Of a stretch of 64,000 nt of DNA, positions 1 through 8,293 are shown piece after piece. Under the pieces are notes generated by a model, which saw only the letters and a program-made list of their open reading frames with translations, did no database searches and was not told the origin of the DNA. Origin of the DNA: Granulicella aggregans (lineage in GTDB: Bacteria > Acidobacteriota > Terriglobia > Terriglobales > Acidobacteriaceae). Numbering within the stretch: the stretch's first letter is position 1; each line of letters begins with the position of its first letter. Made by a program: the position numbers and the translations under genes. The stretch is taken from the NCBI RefSeq assembly GCF_025685565.1, contig NZ_JAGSYE010000006.1, positions 118,479 through 182,478 of the forward strand, in the 5' to 3' direction.

Positions 1-564
1 CGGCAGCAAGACCCACAGTGTTGCGCGTGTTGTATCGACCCAGAAGTTGCCCAGCGTCTTCTTCTCGCGTCCGGCAATGCCGCGTACAAATGCGATGGCG
101 AGAGCGATACCGACAGCGGCTGAGGCGAAGTTGTGATAGGCCAGCGTGACCATCTGGGTCAGGTAGCTCATCGTGGCTTCGGGAACGTAGGCCTGCCAGT
201 TGGTATTGGTGGTAAACGACGCGGCCGTGTTCATCGCGAGGTCGGGCGCAACTGCGGCCAGCTTCTGCGGGTTCAGCAGCGACTGAAGCGGAAGCACCGC
301 CTGGAGCCGCTCGATCGCATAGGTAACCATCATGGTTACAACGCTGAAGAACAGCATGGCGAGGGCGTACTCCGTCCACTTCATCTCGTGGGCTTCGTCG
401 ACGCCGGTCAGCTTGTAGATCAAACGCTCAATCGGTCTTGCGAAGAAATCGAAGAACGTCTTCTCGCGGCCAAAGACTTTGGCCATGTACTCGCCAAGCG
501 GCTTCGCCGTGAGCGCGATCAGAGCGAAAAACAACGCTATCTGCAGCCATCCATTTGAGGTCAT
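1..564 (-). CDS. kdpA: Potassium-transporting ATPase subunit A (KdpA), N-terminal part, cut by the window edge
   Basis: KdpA is the K+-selective channel-like subunit of the KdpFABC high-affinity potassium pump in the inner membrane. About 188 N-terminal residues are visible, starting MTSNGWLQIALFFALIAL. The typical KdpA features GEYMAKVFGREKTF and MKWTEYALAMLFF follow, then the conserved stretch around LAMNTAASFTTNTNWQAY, which belongs to the first selectivity-filter region. The reading frame runs off the window at base 1. The ATG overlaps the kdpF stop (TGATG), so translation is probably coupled. kdpB and kdpC are expected beyond the edge. Confidence 0.96.
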   Translation of the reverse strand, partial: MTSNGWLQIALFFALIALTAKPLGEYMAKVFGREKTFFDFFARPIERLIYKLTGVDEAHEMKWTEYALAMLFFSVVTMMVTYAIERLQAVLPLQSLLNPQKLAAVAPDLAMNTAASFTTNTNWQAYVPEATMSYLTQMVTLAYHNFASAAVGIALAIAFVRGIAGREKKTLGNFWVDTTRATLWVLLP

Positions 565-647
565 CAAAACTTCTCCGGACGCAGCAGCGCGAAGATAAGG
601 TAGGCCATCAAAAGGACGATGACCAATACAAGAAGGACTGGCTCCAT
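564..647 (-). CDS. kdpF: KdpF small membrane subunit
   Basis: This 27-residue peptide (MEPVLLVLVIVLLMAYLIFA then LLRPEKF) is a single transmembrane helix. KdpF is a 25-30 residue stabilising subunit of the Kdp pump encoded directly before kdpA, and the ending LLRPEKF is characteristic. Its stop overlaps the kdpA start and its own ATG overlaps the stop of the preceding 34-codon ORF, both as TGATG, so three small-to-large genes look translationally coupled. Confidence 0.92.
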   Translation of the reverse strand: MEPVLLVLVIVLLMAYLIFALLRPEKF

Positions 648-751
648 CACTTGGCTGGTCCCTTCTTCGAGAGCAGACTGCAGCCCCTTACGTAGAGGAC
701 CGCGATGGCGAAGAACGCAACTCCCATCGCTATCATTCCCAGATCCCACAT
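647..751 (-). CDS. 34-residue membrane peptide at the head of the kdpFABC operon
   Basis: The ORF begins MWDLGMIAMGVAFFAIAVLY, continues VRGCSLLSKKGPAK, and ends in a TGATG overlap with kdpF. It has one hydrophobic helix, a YxxGC motif just after it, and a short basic tail. An AAAGGAA sequence sits about 8 bases upstream of the ATG as ribosome-binding site. The tight coupling to kdpF suggests a functional micro-protein of the Kdp complex or its regulation. Similar short peptides with an FFAxxxxYxxGC pattern are, to my recollection, found before kdpF in other bacteria, but no function is established. It is easily missed by gene finders. Confidence 0.7.
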   Translation of the reverse strand: MWDLGMIAMGVAFFAIAVLYVRGCSLLSKKGPAK

Positions 752-854
752 GTCCCAGGTTCCTTTCGGCGCCCCAAAGTAGCAGCACACGCACGCCCAT
801 AGGCGCGACAAAACCCATTCCACGCTCGCTGCACTAAAGAGGCTGTAACGGAGA

Positions 855-871
855 CATAAAGAATTCGTAAA
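855..871 (-). promoter_or_regulatory. Possible KdpE operator upstream of the kdp pump genes
   Basis: On the minus strand the 150-base gap between kdpE and the pump genes contains TTTACGAATTCTTTATG. It reads as two TTTA(C/T)G half-sites whose starts are 11 bases apart. Tandem T-rich half-sites one helical turn apart are what OmpR/KdpE-family regulators usually bind. This is a suggestion from spacing and base composition only. Confidence 0.35.
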
Positions 872-901
872 GGGGCCGGCCATCGCTGGCCCGTCGCCCC
901 T

Positions 902-1621
902 TCAGTCCTGCGGCTTGCTCTCGTCGGCTACAGCGACGAACCGGTACCCCACCCAGGGTTCTGTTTGAATGTATATCTCTCCGCGATCTCCCAGCTTCTT
1001 GCGAAGCTGCCCGATTGCGACGCGAAGATACTCCGGTTGCGAGGTCGCATTCGCGCCCCACACCGCATTCAACAAATCGCGGTGCGAGAGCACCTTTCCC
1101 GGCGACTGCGCCATGTACAACAGCAACTCAAACTGCTTTGGCGTCAGGTGAATCTCGTTTTCCTGCACGGTTACGCGGTGCTCCGGCACGTCGATCACAA
1201 AGTCACCGACGCTAACCGACTGACTCTTCGGCGCATCCGCAGTCTGGCGTCTCAGATGGGCGCGAATTCGTGCTTTGAGCTCCTGGATATTGAATGGTTT
1301 GGTTACGTAATCGTCGGCGCCCGCGTCGAGCGCCGCCACCTTCGCGCCCTCCTGCTCGCGAACGCTCAACACGATGATCGGAGTCTGGGCGATCGTACGT
1401 ATCTCGCGGCATAGCTCCACGCCGCTCATCTCCGGCATCGATAAGTCGGTGATCACAAGGTCGGGCCGCCACTCGCGAAAGAGGATCAGCCCGTCGAGTC
1501 CATTGGACGCGGTCTTGATCTCGTATCCCTGGCTGCCGAGCGTTACCTGCAAGGTCCGCAGGATCTGGCTCTCGTCATCGATCAGGAGGAGCCTTGCGCG
1601 CTCCTGTTTGTCATTCGTCAT
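902..1621 (-). CDS. kdpE: KdpE response regulator (OmpR family)
   Basis: A 239-residue two-domain regulator. The receiver (about residues 10-122) has the acidic pair DD at 15-16, the phospho-acceptor D59 in VITDLSMP, and K108 in VTKPF. The winged-helix DNA-binding domain (about 136-231) has the family signature LTPKQFELLLYMAQSPGKVL and ends in WVGYRF. KdpE activates kdpFABC when potassium or turgor is limiting. Its start overlaps the end of the kdpD-like gene by 11 bases, so the two are co-transcribed. The pump genes follow on the same strand after a gap able to hold their promoter. Confidence 0.93.
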   Translation of the reverse strand: MTNDKQERARLLLIDDESQILRTLQVTLGSQGYEIKTASNGLDGLILFREWRPDLVITDLSMPEMSGVELCREIRTIAQTPIIVLSVREQEGAKVAALDAGADDYVTKPFNIQELKARIRAHLRRQTADAPKSQSVSVGDFVIDVPEHRVTVQENEIHLTPKQFELLLYMAQSPGKVLSHRDLLNAVWGANATSQPEYLRVAIGQLRKKLGDRGEIYIQTEPWVGYRFVAVADESKPQD

Positions 1622-2750
1622 CGTCTTCGTCCTTCTCGGGCTGGGTCACAATGTGAACATCGACCGTGGGCACATCGCTCAGGAAGCGTTGAATCGCATA
1701 ATAGTAAAAGTATTTCCGCAGACCTTTGATCTGCGACCTGCCAAAGATCACCTGGGTGATGCGCTTCTCGCGAACCAGTTGCGCAGCCGCCAGCGGAACG
1801 CTCTTCGCCGTGACGCGCACCACCTGCGCCTTCAGGTTTGCCGCGAACTGAACGTTATTCTCAAGCGCGCGCCTGCTCTCCTCGTCAAGTTCGCGATCGC
1901 CTTCGACGTGCAGCACATACAGCTCGCCTTCGACAGCCTCAGCCAGCCGCGCTCCACGTGCGATCAGATATCGTGCACGTGGATTGGCGCTGATGCAGAC
2001 CAGCACACGCTCCCGCACCGCCCAGTTATCGCGGATGTGGTGGGCGTCCATGTAGCTCGTCAGCGTCTTGTCGACCGCCTTGCTGACGTGCTGCAGGGCA
2101 AGCTCGCGCAGAGCGATCAGATTGCCGCGACGGAAGAAGTTCGAGAGAGAGCGCTCGACCCGCGCCACGGGATAGATGTCGCCGCGCCGCATTCTCTCCT
2201 GGAGAGCCTCAGGAGTCAGGTCCGCCATCACGACTTCATCCGCCTGCTGAATTACCCAGTCCGGCACGGTCTCGCGAATCTCGACGCCCGTCACCCGCTG
2301 GACCGTGGGAGCAACCGTTTCGATGTGCTGGACGTTGATCGTCGAGAGCACATCGATCTTCGCCTGCAACAGCTCCTGCACATCCTGCCAGCGCTTCGCG
2401 TTGCGGCTGCCCTCGATGTTGGTGTGCGCGAGCTCATCGACGAGGACGATCTGCGGTCGTCGCGCCAGGATCGCGTCGAGGTCCATCTCGTCGAACGGAA
2501 CACCGCGATATTCGATCTGCCGCCGCGGAATCACTTCCATCTTCTCAACCAGCTCAGCCGTCCGCGCCCGGCCATGCGTCTCGACGATGCCCACGACGAT
2601 GTCTTCGCCGCGCTCCTTGCGCCGGATCGCCTCGCTCAACATGCTGTAGGTCTTGCCCACTCCCGGCGCGTAGCCAAGAAAAAGCTTGAGCGTCCCGCGC
2701 ATCTTCTCGGGATCGGTATGGGCCAGCCACTCTTCAGGGGTCTTCGGCAT
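1611..2750 (-). CDS. kdpD: KdpD N-terminal sensor half (KdpD + Usp domains, no kinase)
   Basis: The 379-residue protein matches only the cytoplasmic N-terminal half of classical KdpD (about 900 residues). Residues 18-228 are the KdpD domain with Walker A GYAPGVGKT (26-34), Walker B-like VDELAHTN (104-111) and STINVQHIE. Residues about 246-372 are a universal-stress-protein fold. It then stops in an acidic tail (EKDEDDDE). No transmembrane helices, HisKA or ATPase domain follow. Such short KdpD proteins are known in other lineages. Here a kinase carrying the missing half is encoded divergently 29 bases away, so the sensor is probably assembled from two polypeptides. Confidence 0.88.
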   Translation of the reverse strand: MPKTPEEWLAHTDPEKMRGTLKLFLGYAPGVGKTYSMLSEAIRRKERGEDIVVGIVETHGRARTAELVEKMEVIPRRQIEYRGVPFDEMDLDAILARRPQIVLVDELAHTNIEGSRNAKRWQDVQELLQAKIDVLSTINVQHIETVAPTVQRVTGVEIRETVPDWVIQQADEVVMADLTPEALQERMRRGDIYPVARVERSLSNFFRRGNLIALRELALQHVSKAVDKTLTSYMDAHHIRDNWAVRERVLVCISANPRARYLIARGARLAEAVEGELYVLHVEGDRELDEESRRALENNVQFAANLKAQVVRVTAKSVPLAAAQLVREKRITQVIFGRSQIKGLRKYFYYYAIQRFLSDVPTVDVHIVTQPEKDEDDDE

Positions 2751-2779
2751 TCGCAGAGAACTCGAACCTTCACGCTATC

Positions 2780-4231
2780 ATGTCATCCATGCAGATGCGG
2801 TTGCTGGTCAAGGTCATCCCGTACATCGTCTCCACCGTCATGCTCGCCCTGATCGTGTACGTCTACTTTCATCTCATTCACGTGAACACGACGACGGTTG
2901 CCTTGACCTTCATCGTCGACATCCTCATCGTCGCGGCGTACTGGGGATTTCGTGCCTCTCTTTATACCTCTCTCGTCGCGGCGCTTTGTTTTAATTACTA
3001 CTTCCTTCCACCGTTCCTTACCTTCACCGTTTCAGACTCACAGAATTGGGTCGCCCTAATCGCCTTCCTCAGCACAGGCATCATCGCCAGCAATCTCTCC
3101 GACCGGGCCCAGACTGAGACCCGCATCTCCAACAAGCGCCGCCGCGAGGCCGAGCGACTCTACGAGTTCAGCCAGCAGCTTCTGGTCGCCCCCAATGTCG
3201 TCGAGCTTGTCGGCACGGTGCCCGCCAAGCTGGTCGATATCTTCGCTCTGCGCGACGTCGCCCTCTATCTCCAGTCCCGCAACCAGACCTACCGGTCCAA
3301 TCAGGAGTTCTTCAAAAACGATCGCGAGCTCCGGGTCGCGGCCCAGGTGCAGGACCACTCCACGCGCGAAGGCAACATCACCTTCGTTCCCATTCGTCTG
3401 GGCATGCGGCCGATTGGGGCGTTCGCAATCGCCGGAACCGGGGTCTCGCGGGAGGCGCTCGACGCCATTGGCGGCCTCATCGCGATCGCTGTCGAGCGCG
3501 CCCGCGCCGTAGAGACGCTGAGCCGCAGCGAAGCGGGCCGAGAGAGCGAACGCCTGCGCAATGCCATCCTCGACTCCGTCACGCACCAGCTTCGGACGCC
3601 ATTGACTTCGATCACGATGGCGATCTCCAGCCTTCGCTCTGACCCCGATCTGAGCCCCGAAGCACGCTCGGAGATGATGATCGTCATCGACGAAGAGGCG
3701 CAGCGGCTGAACCAGCTCATCTCGCAGGCGGTGGAGATGGCGGAGCTAGACACCGACGACGTGAAGCTCGAACTCGCCCCGAGCGATATCGCCGCGCTTC
3801 TGCCCGAGGCACTGCACGAGGCCAAGATCAATCACGCGCATCATCCCGTAGAGATCCACGTTGCACCAGACCTGCCAAAGATCTGGCTTGACCACGACCG
3901 CATTGTGAAGGTACTGCTGCACCTAATCGAGAACGCCGCGAACTATTCGCCTGCCGGAACGCCGATCATTCTGAGCGCGGAGCCGAGCGGTAAGTGTGTC
4001 GTGGTGAGCGTCGCCGACCGCGGACCAGGCATCGACGACCTCGAGCGGTTGATGATCTTCGACAAGTTCTATCGCGGCGAAAGCCAACGCTTTCGCGTTC
4101 AGGGCACCGGCATGGGATTGGCCATCGCGAAGGCCATCGTCGAAGCACACCACGGAACGATCGGCGTGACCAGCCAGCTCGGACAGGGCTCGGTCTTCTC
4201 CTTCACCTTGCCCATCAACGCACCCGCATAG
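2780..4231 (+). CDS. Membrane histidine kinase with DUF4118 domain (KdpD C-terminal-half equivalent)
   Basis: A 483-residue sensor kinase. Residues about 10-105 contain four hydrophobic segments in the DUF4118 arrangement typical of KdpD's membrane domain (AALCFNYYFLPPF). A GAF-like segment follows (about 125-245). Then come HisKA with H269 in SVTHQLRTPLTS, and an HATPase domain with N box LIENAANYS, DRGPGID and GTGMGLAIAKAI. It corresponds in order to the C-terminal half of KdpD, but the gene is separate and points the other way from kdpD/kdpE. Its most likely partner is KdpE, by position. No strong ribosome-binding site precedes the ATG, and the start could lie at a nearby downstream ATG. 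Confidence 0.87.
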   Translation: MSSMQMRLLVKVIPYIVSTVMLALIVYVYFHLIHVNTTTVALTFIVDILIVAAYWGFRASLYTSLVAALCFNYYFLPPFLTFTVSDSQNWVALIAFLSTGIIASNLSDRAQTETRISNKRRREAERLYEFSQQLLVAPNVVELVGTVPAKLVDIFALRDVALYLQSRNQTYRSNQEFFKNDRELRVAAQVQDHSTREGNITFVPIRLGMRPIGAFAIAGTGVSREALDAIGGLIAIAVERARAVETLSRSEAGRESERLRNAILDSVTHQLRTPLTSITMAISSLRSDPDLSPEARSEMMIVIDEEAQRLNQLISQAVEMAELDTDDVKLELAPSDIAALLPEALHEAKINHAHHPVEIHVAPDLPKIWLDHDRIVKVLLHLIENAANYSPAGTPIILSAEPSGKCVVVSVADRGPGIDDLERLMIFDKFYRGESQRFRVQGTGMGLAIAKAIVEAHHGTIGVTSQLGQGSVFSFTLPINAPA

Positions 4232-4255
4232 GCTTCTTACTAGCCGGCAAAGCTC

Positions 4256-4308
4256 GGGTGCCCCATCTATCGCGCCTTTGTCCCACGCGATGGAAGGGAC
4301 GTAAAACG
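4256..4308. repeat. Dispersed palindromic element, copy 1
   Basis: The sequence GGTGCCCCATCTATCGCG, spacer, then CGCGATGGAAGGGACGTAAAACG forms an imperfect inverted repeat centred on ATCGCG/CGCGAT. A second copy of the whole 53-base unit lies at 32262-32314. Both copies sit between the 3' ends of convergent genes, so they may act as bidirectional terminators. Confidence 0.75.
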
Positions 4309-4311
4309 TCG

Positions 4312-6171
4312 CTACTCCTTCTTCGCCGCCCCGCTACCTTCAATTACCTTAAAAATCCCGTCCACACCGGGTAGCTTGATCTTCTCGACGGCACCGCTTG
4401 GCCAATGAACCTCGACTTCATCGATCGCAGTCGCATCCCCGATGCCGAAGTGCAGACGCTTGTCGCTGGTCGAAGCAAAACTGCCTCCGCTCACTACATC
4501 GCCGCGCTGCCTGAAGCTCGCAGTCTTCAGATACACCGTCGAGCCCACGGCATCGCGAGGGCTCTTAGGCCCACCGACAAGCTCCAGCTCAACCCAGTGA
4601 TTCTTGTTCTCCGAGACGTTCCGAAGGAACGATGGCGTGCCATCCATATTGTTGATGATCGCGTCGATCTTGCCATCGTTGAAAAGGTCGCCGAACGCCA
4701 GGCCGCGGCCAACTCCGGTCTTCGCAAGGCTCGAGCCTTCGACCGCAGCAACCAGCTCCAGCTTGCCCTTGTCGCTGTGGAACAGCAGAGGCCGCTGCTT
4801 CCAGCTTGTGCCCCAGGGCATGTTGTCGACCTCGGGATACACGTGGCCGTTCGCCTCCAGCAGATCGAGCCAGCCATCGTTGTCGTAGTCGAAGAATGAA
4901 GTGCCCCAGCCGAGGAACGGCACCGTCGGCTCAGCGATGCCCATCTGGTAGCTGACGTCGGTAAAGTTCGCGTCGCCATCGTTGCGATAGAGCGGCTTGT
5001 AGTCGTCTGAGAAGGTGGTGTTGTAGAGATCAACCTTGCCGTTGTGCGTCAGGTCGCCGGACGCGATGCCCATCGATGCCGTCTCGCGGCCACCCTCGTT
5101 GAGCGCGTAGCCGGACGCGAAGCTGTCATCCTCAAAGGTGCCATCGCCCTTGTTGATGTAGAGGTAGTTCGGCGTGGAGTCGTCGGCCACCAGCAGGTCG
5201 ACCTTGCCATCGTTGTTCACATCGATGAAGAGCGAGGCGAGCCCATAATACGAGGACTTCGAGTCCGCAACGCCAGCCTTCTCGCTGACATCGGTGAATG
5301 TCCCGTCGCCATTGTTATGGAAGAGATGGTCCGGCTCGCCCTTCAGACCGCGTGGGCCACACATCACCTTCACTCCGCGAAATTGGCAGAAGCTCCCGGC
5401 AACGCTCTGCGATCCGGACGCGGGCGGCTCAACCATGTCGTAGTGGACGTAGCCAGGGACGAAGAGGTCGAGCCTGCCGTCGCCGTCGTAGTCGCCCCAC
5501 GTCGCAGAGGTCGACCAGTTGCCCAGCGTCACGCCCGCCTTCTCCGCAACATCCGTGAACGTCCCGTTATGGTTGTTGTGATACAGCCGGTTCTTGCCGT
5601 AGTTCGAGACGAAGATGTCTGGCCAGCCATCATTGTCGTAATCGGCAACGGCTACACCGAAGCCCCAGCGCTCATTCGTCACGCCAGCCTGATCGGCAAC
5701 GTTCGTAAACGTCCCGTCGTGGTTGTTATGGAACAACGCAGCGCGCGGCGCAGGAGCCTTACCCGCCTCCGCCTCAAACGTTGAGCCGTTGACCATGTAG
5801 ATATCGAGCCAGCCATCATTGTCGTAGTCCAGCAAACCAACGCCCGAGCCAACGGTCTCGATGATGAAGTGCTTCTCCGGCGTCCCCATGGTGTGGTGCC
5901 ACTTCGCCAGGCCGCTCTTCTCCGCGATGTCTATGAAGATCGGAGGTCCAGACTTCACAAAGCCACCCGCGGTGATAGGACGATGCTCCGCGTCAAGCAC
6001 TGCCGCATGCGCCCCGCCGGTGTTCACTCCGCCCATTGCCGCCGGCTGGCCACCCTCGGTCGGCTTCTGCTTGTCTGCCTCGGAGGTCGACTGCGCCACC
6101 GCGCTCGCTCCCATCGCAACCGCCAACGCCAATCCAGCTACCCGCACAATCCCCACCTGTTTCCCCTTCAA
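4312..6171 (-). CDS. Secreted FG-GAP/VCBS repeat protein with ASPIC/UnbV C-terminal domain (CRTAC1-like)
   Basis: The 619-residue protein starts with a Sec signal peptide (basic n-region, hydrophobic core, cleavage near ASAVAQS). It carries about seven repeats with the calcium-loop pattern DYDNDGWLD or DxNxDGxxD, each preceded by LFHNNxDGTFTDV, forming a beta-propeller of the integrin-alpha type. The last 80 residues (from HWVELELVG through LHFGIGDA to EVHWPSGA) are an ASPIC/UnbV domain. Members are common in Acidobacteria and Planctomycetes as exported or surface proteins. The ligand or substrate is unknown. The gene stands alone, downstream of rlmN on the same strand. Confidence 0.85.
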   Translation of the reverse strand: MKGKQVGIVRVAGLALAVAMGASAVAQSTSEADKQKPTEGGQPAAMGGVNTGGAHAAVLDAEHRPITAGGFVKSGPPIFIDIAEKSGLAKWHHTMGTPEKHFIIETVGSGVGLLDYDNDGWLDIYMVNGSTFEAEAGKAPAPRAALFHNNHDGTFTNVADQAGVTNERWGFGVAVADYDNDGWPDIFVSNYGKNRLYHNNHNGTFTDVAEKAGVTLGNWSTSATWGDYDGDGRLDLFVPGYVHYDMVEPPASGSQSVAGSFCQFRGVKVMCGPRGLKGEPDHLFHNNGDGTFTDVSEKAGVADSKSSYYGLASLFIDVNNDGKVDLLVADDSTPNYLYINKGDGTFEDDSFASGYALNEGGRETASMGIASGDLTHNGKVDLYNTTFSDDYKPLYRNDGDANFTDVSYQMGIAEPTVPFLGWGTSFFDYDNDGWLDLLEANGHVYPEVDNMPWGTSWKQRPLLFHSDKGKLELVAAVEGSSLAKTGVGRGLAFGDLFNDGKIDAIINNMDGTPSFLRNVSENKNHWVELELVGGPKSPRDAVGSTVYLKTASFRQRGDVVSGGSFASTSDKRLHFGIGDATAIDEVEVHWPSGAVEKIKLPGVDGIFKVIEGSGAAKKE

Positions 6172-6243
6172 CTCAAAAGCTCTCCGGCGACCACGCTACA
6201 CTTCTGGTTGCAAATTCGCATCCACCCATAGGTGGAGACGGCG

Positions 6244-7551
6244 TTATCGCGCCGCCGCAATCTCTACCAAACCAGACTCCTCGGCTACCGTTCGCTTCAA
6301 CTGCCCGCACGCGGCGTAGATGTCCCGCCCGCGCGGTCTGCGGATGTACGTCGGCAACCCGCCATCGATCAGCATCTTCTGAAAGATCGCCACGTCTTCC
6401 GGCGTCGGCTGATGATACGCAATTCCCGGCCCGGGATTCCAGACGATGAGATTGACCTTCGCCTTCGTCCCTCCGAGCAGTGCCAGTACCTCCCGCGCAT
6501 GCTCGGGCCGGTCATTCACCCCGCCAAGCAGAACATATTCGAAGGTGACATACTCCCGTTTGCCGAGCGGAATCGTATCGACCGCTTCGAGCAGGGCCGC
6601 GATGTTCCACTTGCGCGTAATCGGCATCACCTCGGCGCGGACCTTGTCGTTTGAGGCATTGAGCGAAAGCGCCAGCTTGGGCCTCACACTCTCCTGCGCA
6701 AATCGGCGGATCGCCGGCTCAATGCCGCTGGTTGAGACCGTCATCCGCGACTCCGGAATCCCCATCGCCCCGCTCAGCAGCCGCACGCTATCCATAAACG
6801 CGTCGTAGTTCAGGAAGGGCTCGCCCATGCCCATGTAGACCAGGTTGATCCGGTCCTGACCCACCTTGATTCCCTGCCGCGCCAACACCGAGGCAACCTG
6901 CCCCGCGATCTCGCCAGCCGTCAGGTTGCGCTTGATCCCCAGCTTCGCCGTCAGGCAGAACTGGCAGTTGACCGCGCACCCCACCTGGCTCGAGATGCAG
7001 ATGGTCGCGCGCCGGTAGCCACTCTTCTCCAACGTCCCAACGTCCTGAAACCTCTTCCTCGCAGCTGGGGGGCGGACAATAGAATTGCCGTCATTCTGCC
7101 CCTGAGCTTGCCGAAGGGGAAGAATCCCCGCATTGGCTTCATCTTCGCCACCAATCTCAATCAGATCAACCTCACCGGCCTCCTCCGCAGCGGCTTCGCT
7201 TCCATCCCCGCGCTCGCCGCCATCACCTTCGGGCATCCATACGGTCTCGACGGTCTCGCCGTCGTCCATCCGCATCAGGTAGCGTTCGGTTCCGTCGATC
7301 GACGTCGCCGTCTGCGCAATCTTCGGGCGACCCACGACATAGCCTTCAGCCGCCAGCCGATCGCGAACTTCAATCGGCAGCGTTGTAATCTCCGCCAGCG
7401 ACTCGACACGCCCCTTGTAGAGCGCCTCAAAGATCTGAGTCGCCCGATACTTCGTCAGCCCGAGGCCTCCCACCAGCTCCTGCAACTCCGCCAGCGTCTT
7501 CCCGAAGAGAGCCTTGCCAACAGATGCCAAATTTATTGCCGACTGCTCCAT
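6244..7551 (-). CDS. rlmN: 23S rRNA / tRNA adenine-C2 methyltransferase RlmN, with an unusual internal insertion
   Basis: This radical-SAM enzyme methylates A2503 of 23S rRNA and A37 of some tRNAs. The cluster motif is CAVNCQFC in SSQVGCAVNCQFCLTAK, and the C-terminal catalytic cysteine lies in DIYAACGQLK. GMGEPFLNYD and SLNASND are also conserved. The chosen ATG (MEQSAINLAS) gives 435 residues; an upstream in-frame ATG at 7704 would add an unlikely arginine/histidine-rich leader running into the divergent gene. About 67 extra residues lie between VWMPEGD and RATICISS. They are rich in Gly/Glu and include the translation of a palindromic repeat (7085-7133). The insertion falls before the radical-SAM core, so activity is probably retained. 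Confidence 0.9.
   Translation of the reverse strand: MEQSAINLASVGKALFGKTLAELQELVGGLGLTKYRATQIFEALYKGRVESLAEITTLPIEVRDRLAAEGYVVGRPKIAQTATSIDGTERYLMRMDDGETVETVWMPEGDGGERGDGSEAAAEEAGEVDLIEIGGEDEANAGILPLRQAQGQNDGNSIVRPPAARKRFQDVGTLEKSGYRRATICISSQVGCAVNCQFCLTAKLGIKRNLTAGEIAGQVASVLARQGIKVGQDRINLVYMGMGEPFLNYDAFMDSVRLLSGAMGIPESRMTVSTSGIEPAIRRFAQESVRPKLALSLNASNDKVRAEVMPITRKWNIAALLEAVDTIPLGKREYVTFEYVLLGGVNDRPEHAREVLALLGGTKAKVNLIVWNPGPGIAYHQPTPEDVAIFQKMLIDGGLPTYIRRPRGRDIYAACGQLKRTVAEESGLVEIAAAR
7085..7133. repeat. Palindromic repeat element lying in frame within rlmN
   Basis: On the minus strand GGATTCTTCCCC, a spacer TTCGGCAAGCTCA, and GGGGCAGAATGACGG form an inverted repeat (10-base arms, one mismatch). 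Elements with this CTTCGGCAAGCTCAGGGGCAGAATGA look are, from general knowledge, widespread intergenic repeats in many soil bacteria. Here it is translated as part of RlmN (ILPLRQAQGQNDG). Confidence 0.65.
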
Positions 7552-7640
7552 ACTCCTGCCTTCTACGATCACTCTTAAGTTTACGATGACTGTGCCGGCG
7601 AAATGGAGTCCGACCAGTAGTTCTGTGTAACCTCCTGCAT

Positions 7641-8285
7641 ATGTCCTATGCAGATGATCCTGAAGGTTGGCACCGCCTCCGCGATGCCTATGCCCGGATG
7701 CCAAACGACGAACTCCTTGAATTAAACAATCAATTCGACAGTCTCAGGGACGATGCGCAAGGCCTGCTTCGCAACGAACTCACCAGACGCAAGCTTTCCG
7801 CCCCGCCCGCTATCTTGCCCGACATCGCTGAATTACCTTCTGAACTCGATGCCGGAGTGACGGAAGAAGAAGCCCGTACCTACTTCCCCTCCGATCTCCT
7901 CCAGATGGGCGGTGTCGCCCTGTGCGAATGCGACACGACCGACCAAGCCAATTTCGTCGGCTTTATCCTGGCGGAAGAACGCATCGCCTCAACCATTCGG
8001 CGCAACGAAGGAAGATTCGACCTTCGCCTTCCTCAGGTGCTGGTCGCTCCCGACGATCTGGACAAGGCGAAACAAGTCCTGAGCAGCGCTAACCTGACCG
8101 AACTCCGCCCGCGATTCGAAGCCGAATCAGCGATTACGAGCCGCGATTTCGCACCACCAGCTTGCCCGAACTGCTCGTCTGAAGAGCTTCTCCTCGAAAC
8201 CGTCGAACCGACCAACACCTGGGTCTGCGAAGATTGCGGCACCACCTGGCAAGATCCGCCTTTAGAGGCTCTCCCTACGAACTGA
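7641..8285 (+). CDS. Uncharacterised protein with DUF2007-like segment and C-terminal zinc ribbon
   Basis: 214 residues. The N-terminal part (1-60) is acidic and helical. Residues about 85-160 resemble the small signal-transducing/DUF2007 fold (VALCECDTTDQANFVGFIL, LPQVLVAPDDLDKAKQVL). The C-terminus has a CPNC and CEDC pair 22 residues apart, a zinc ribbon. No catalytic motif is seen. The start is divergent from rlmN with an 89-base gap. The end converges on the next minus-strand gene with 8 bases between stops. The function is not known; a zinc-binding adaptor role is a guess. Confidence 0.7.
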   Translation: MSYADDPEGWHRLRDAYARMPNDELLELNNQFDSLRDDAQGLLRNELTRRKLSAPPAILPDIAELPSELDAGVTEEEARTYFPSDLLQMGGVALCECDTTDQANFVGFILAEERIASTIRRNEGRFDLRLPQVLVAPDDLDKAKQVLSSANLTELRPRFEAESAITSRDFAPPACPNCSSEELLLETVEPTNTWVCEDCGTTWQDPPLEALPTN

Positions 8286-8293
8286 CTCGGCTT

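Noticed and set aside
1374..2852. Long plus-strand ORF of 492 codons opposite kdpD and kdpE
   Set aside because: It is rich in Arg, His and Leu with no domain, and it lies wholly antisense to two clearly conserved genes; high GC content keeps the opposite frame open.
7085..7133. Hairpin inside rlmN as a transcription terminator
   Set aside because: It lacks a following T tract on either strand and lies in the middle of an intact reading frame.
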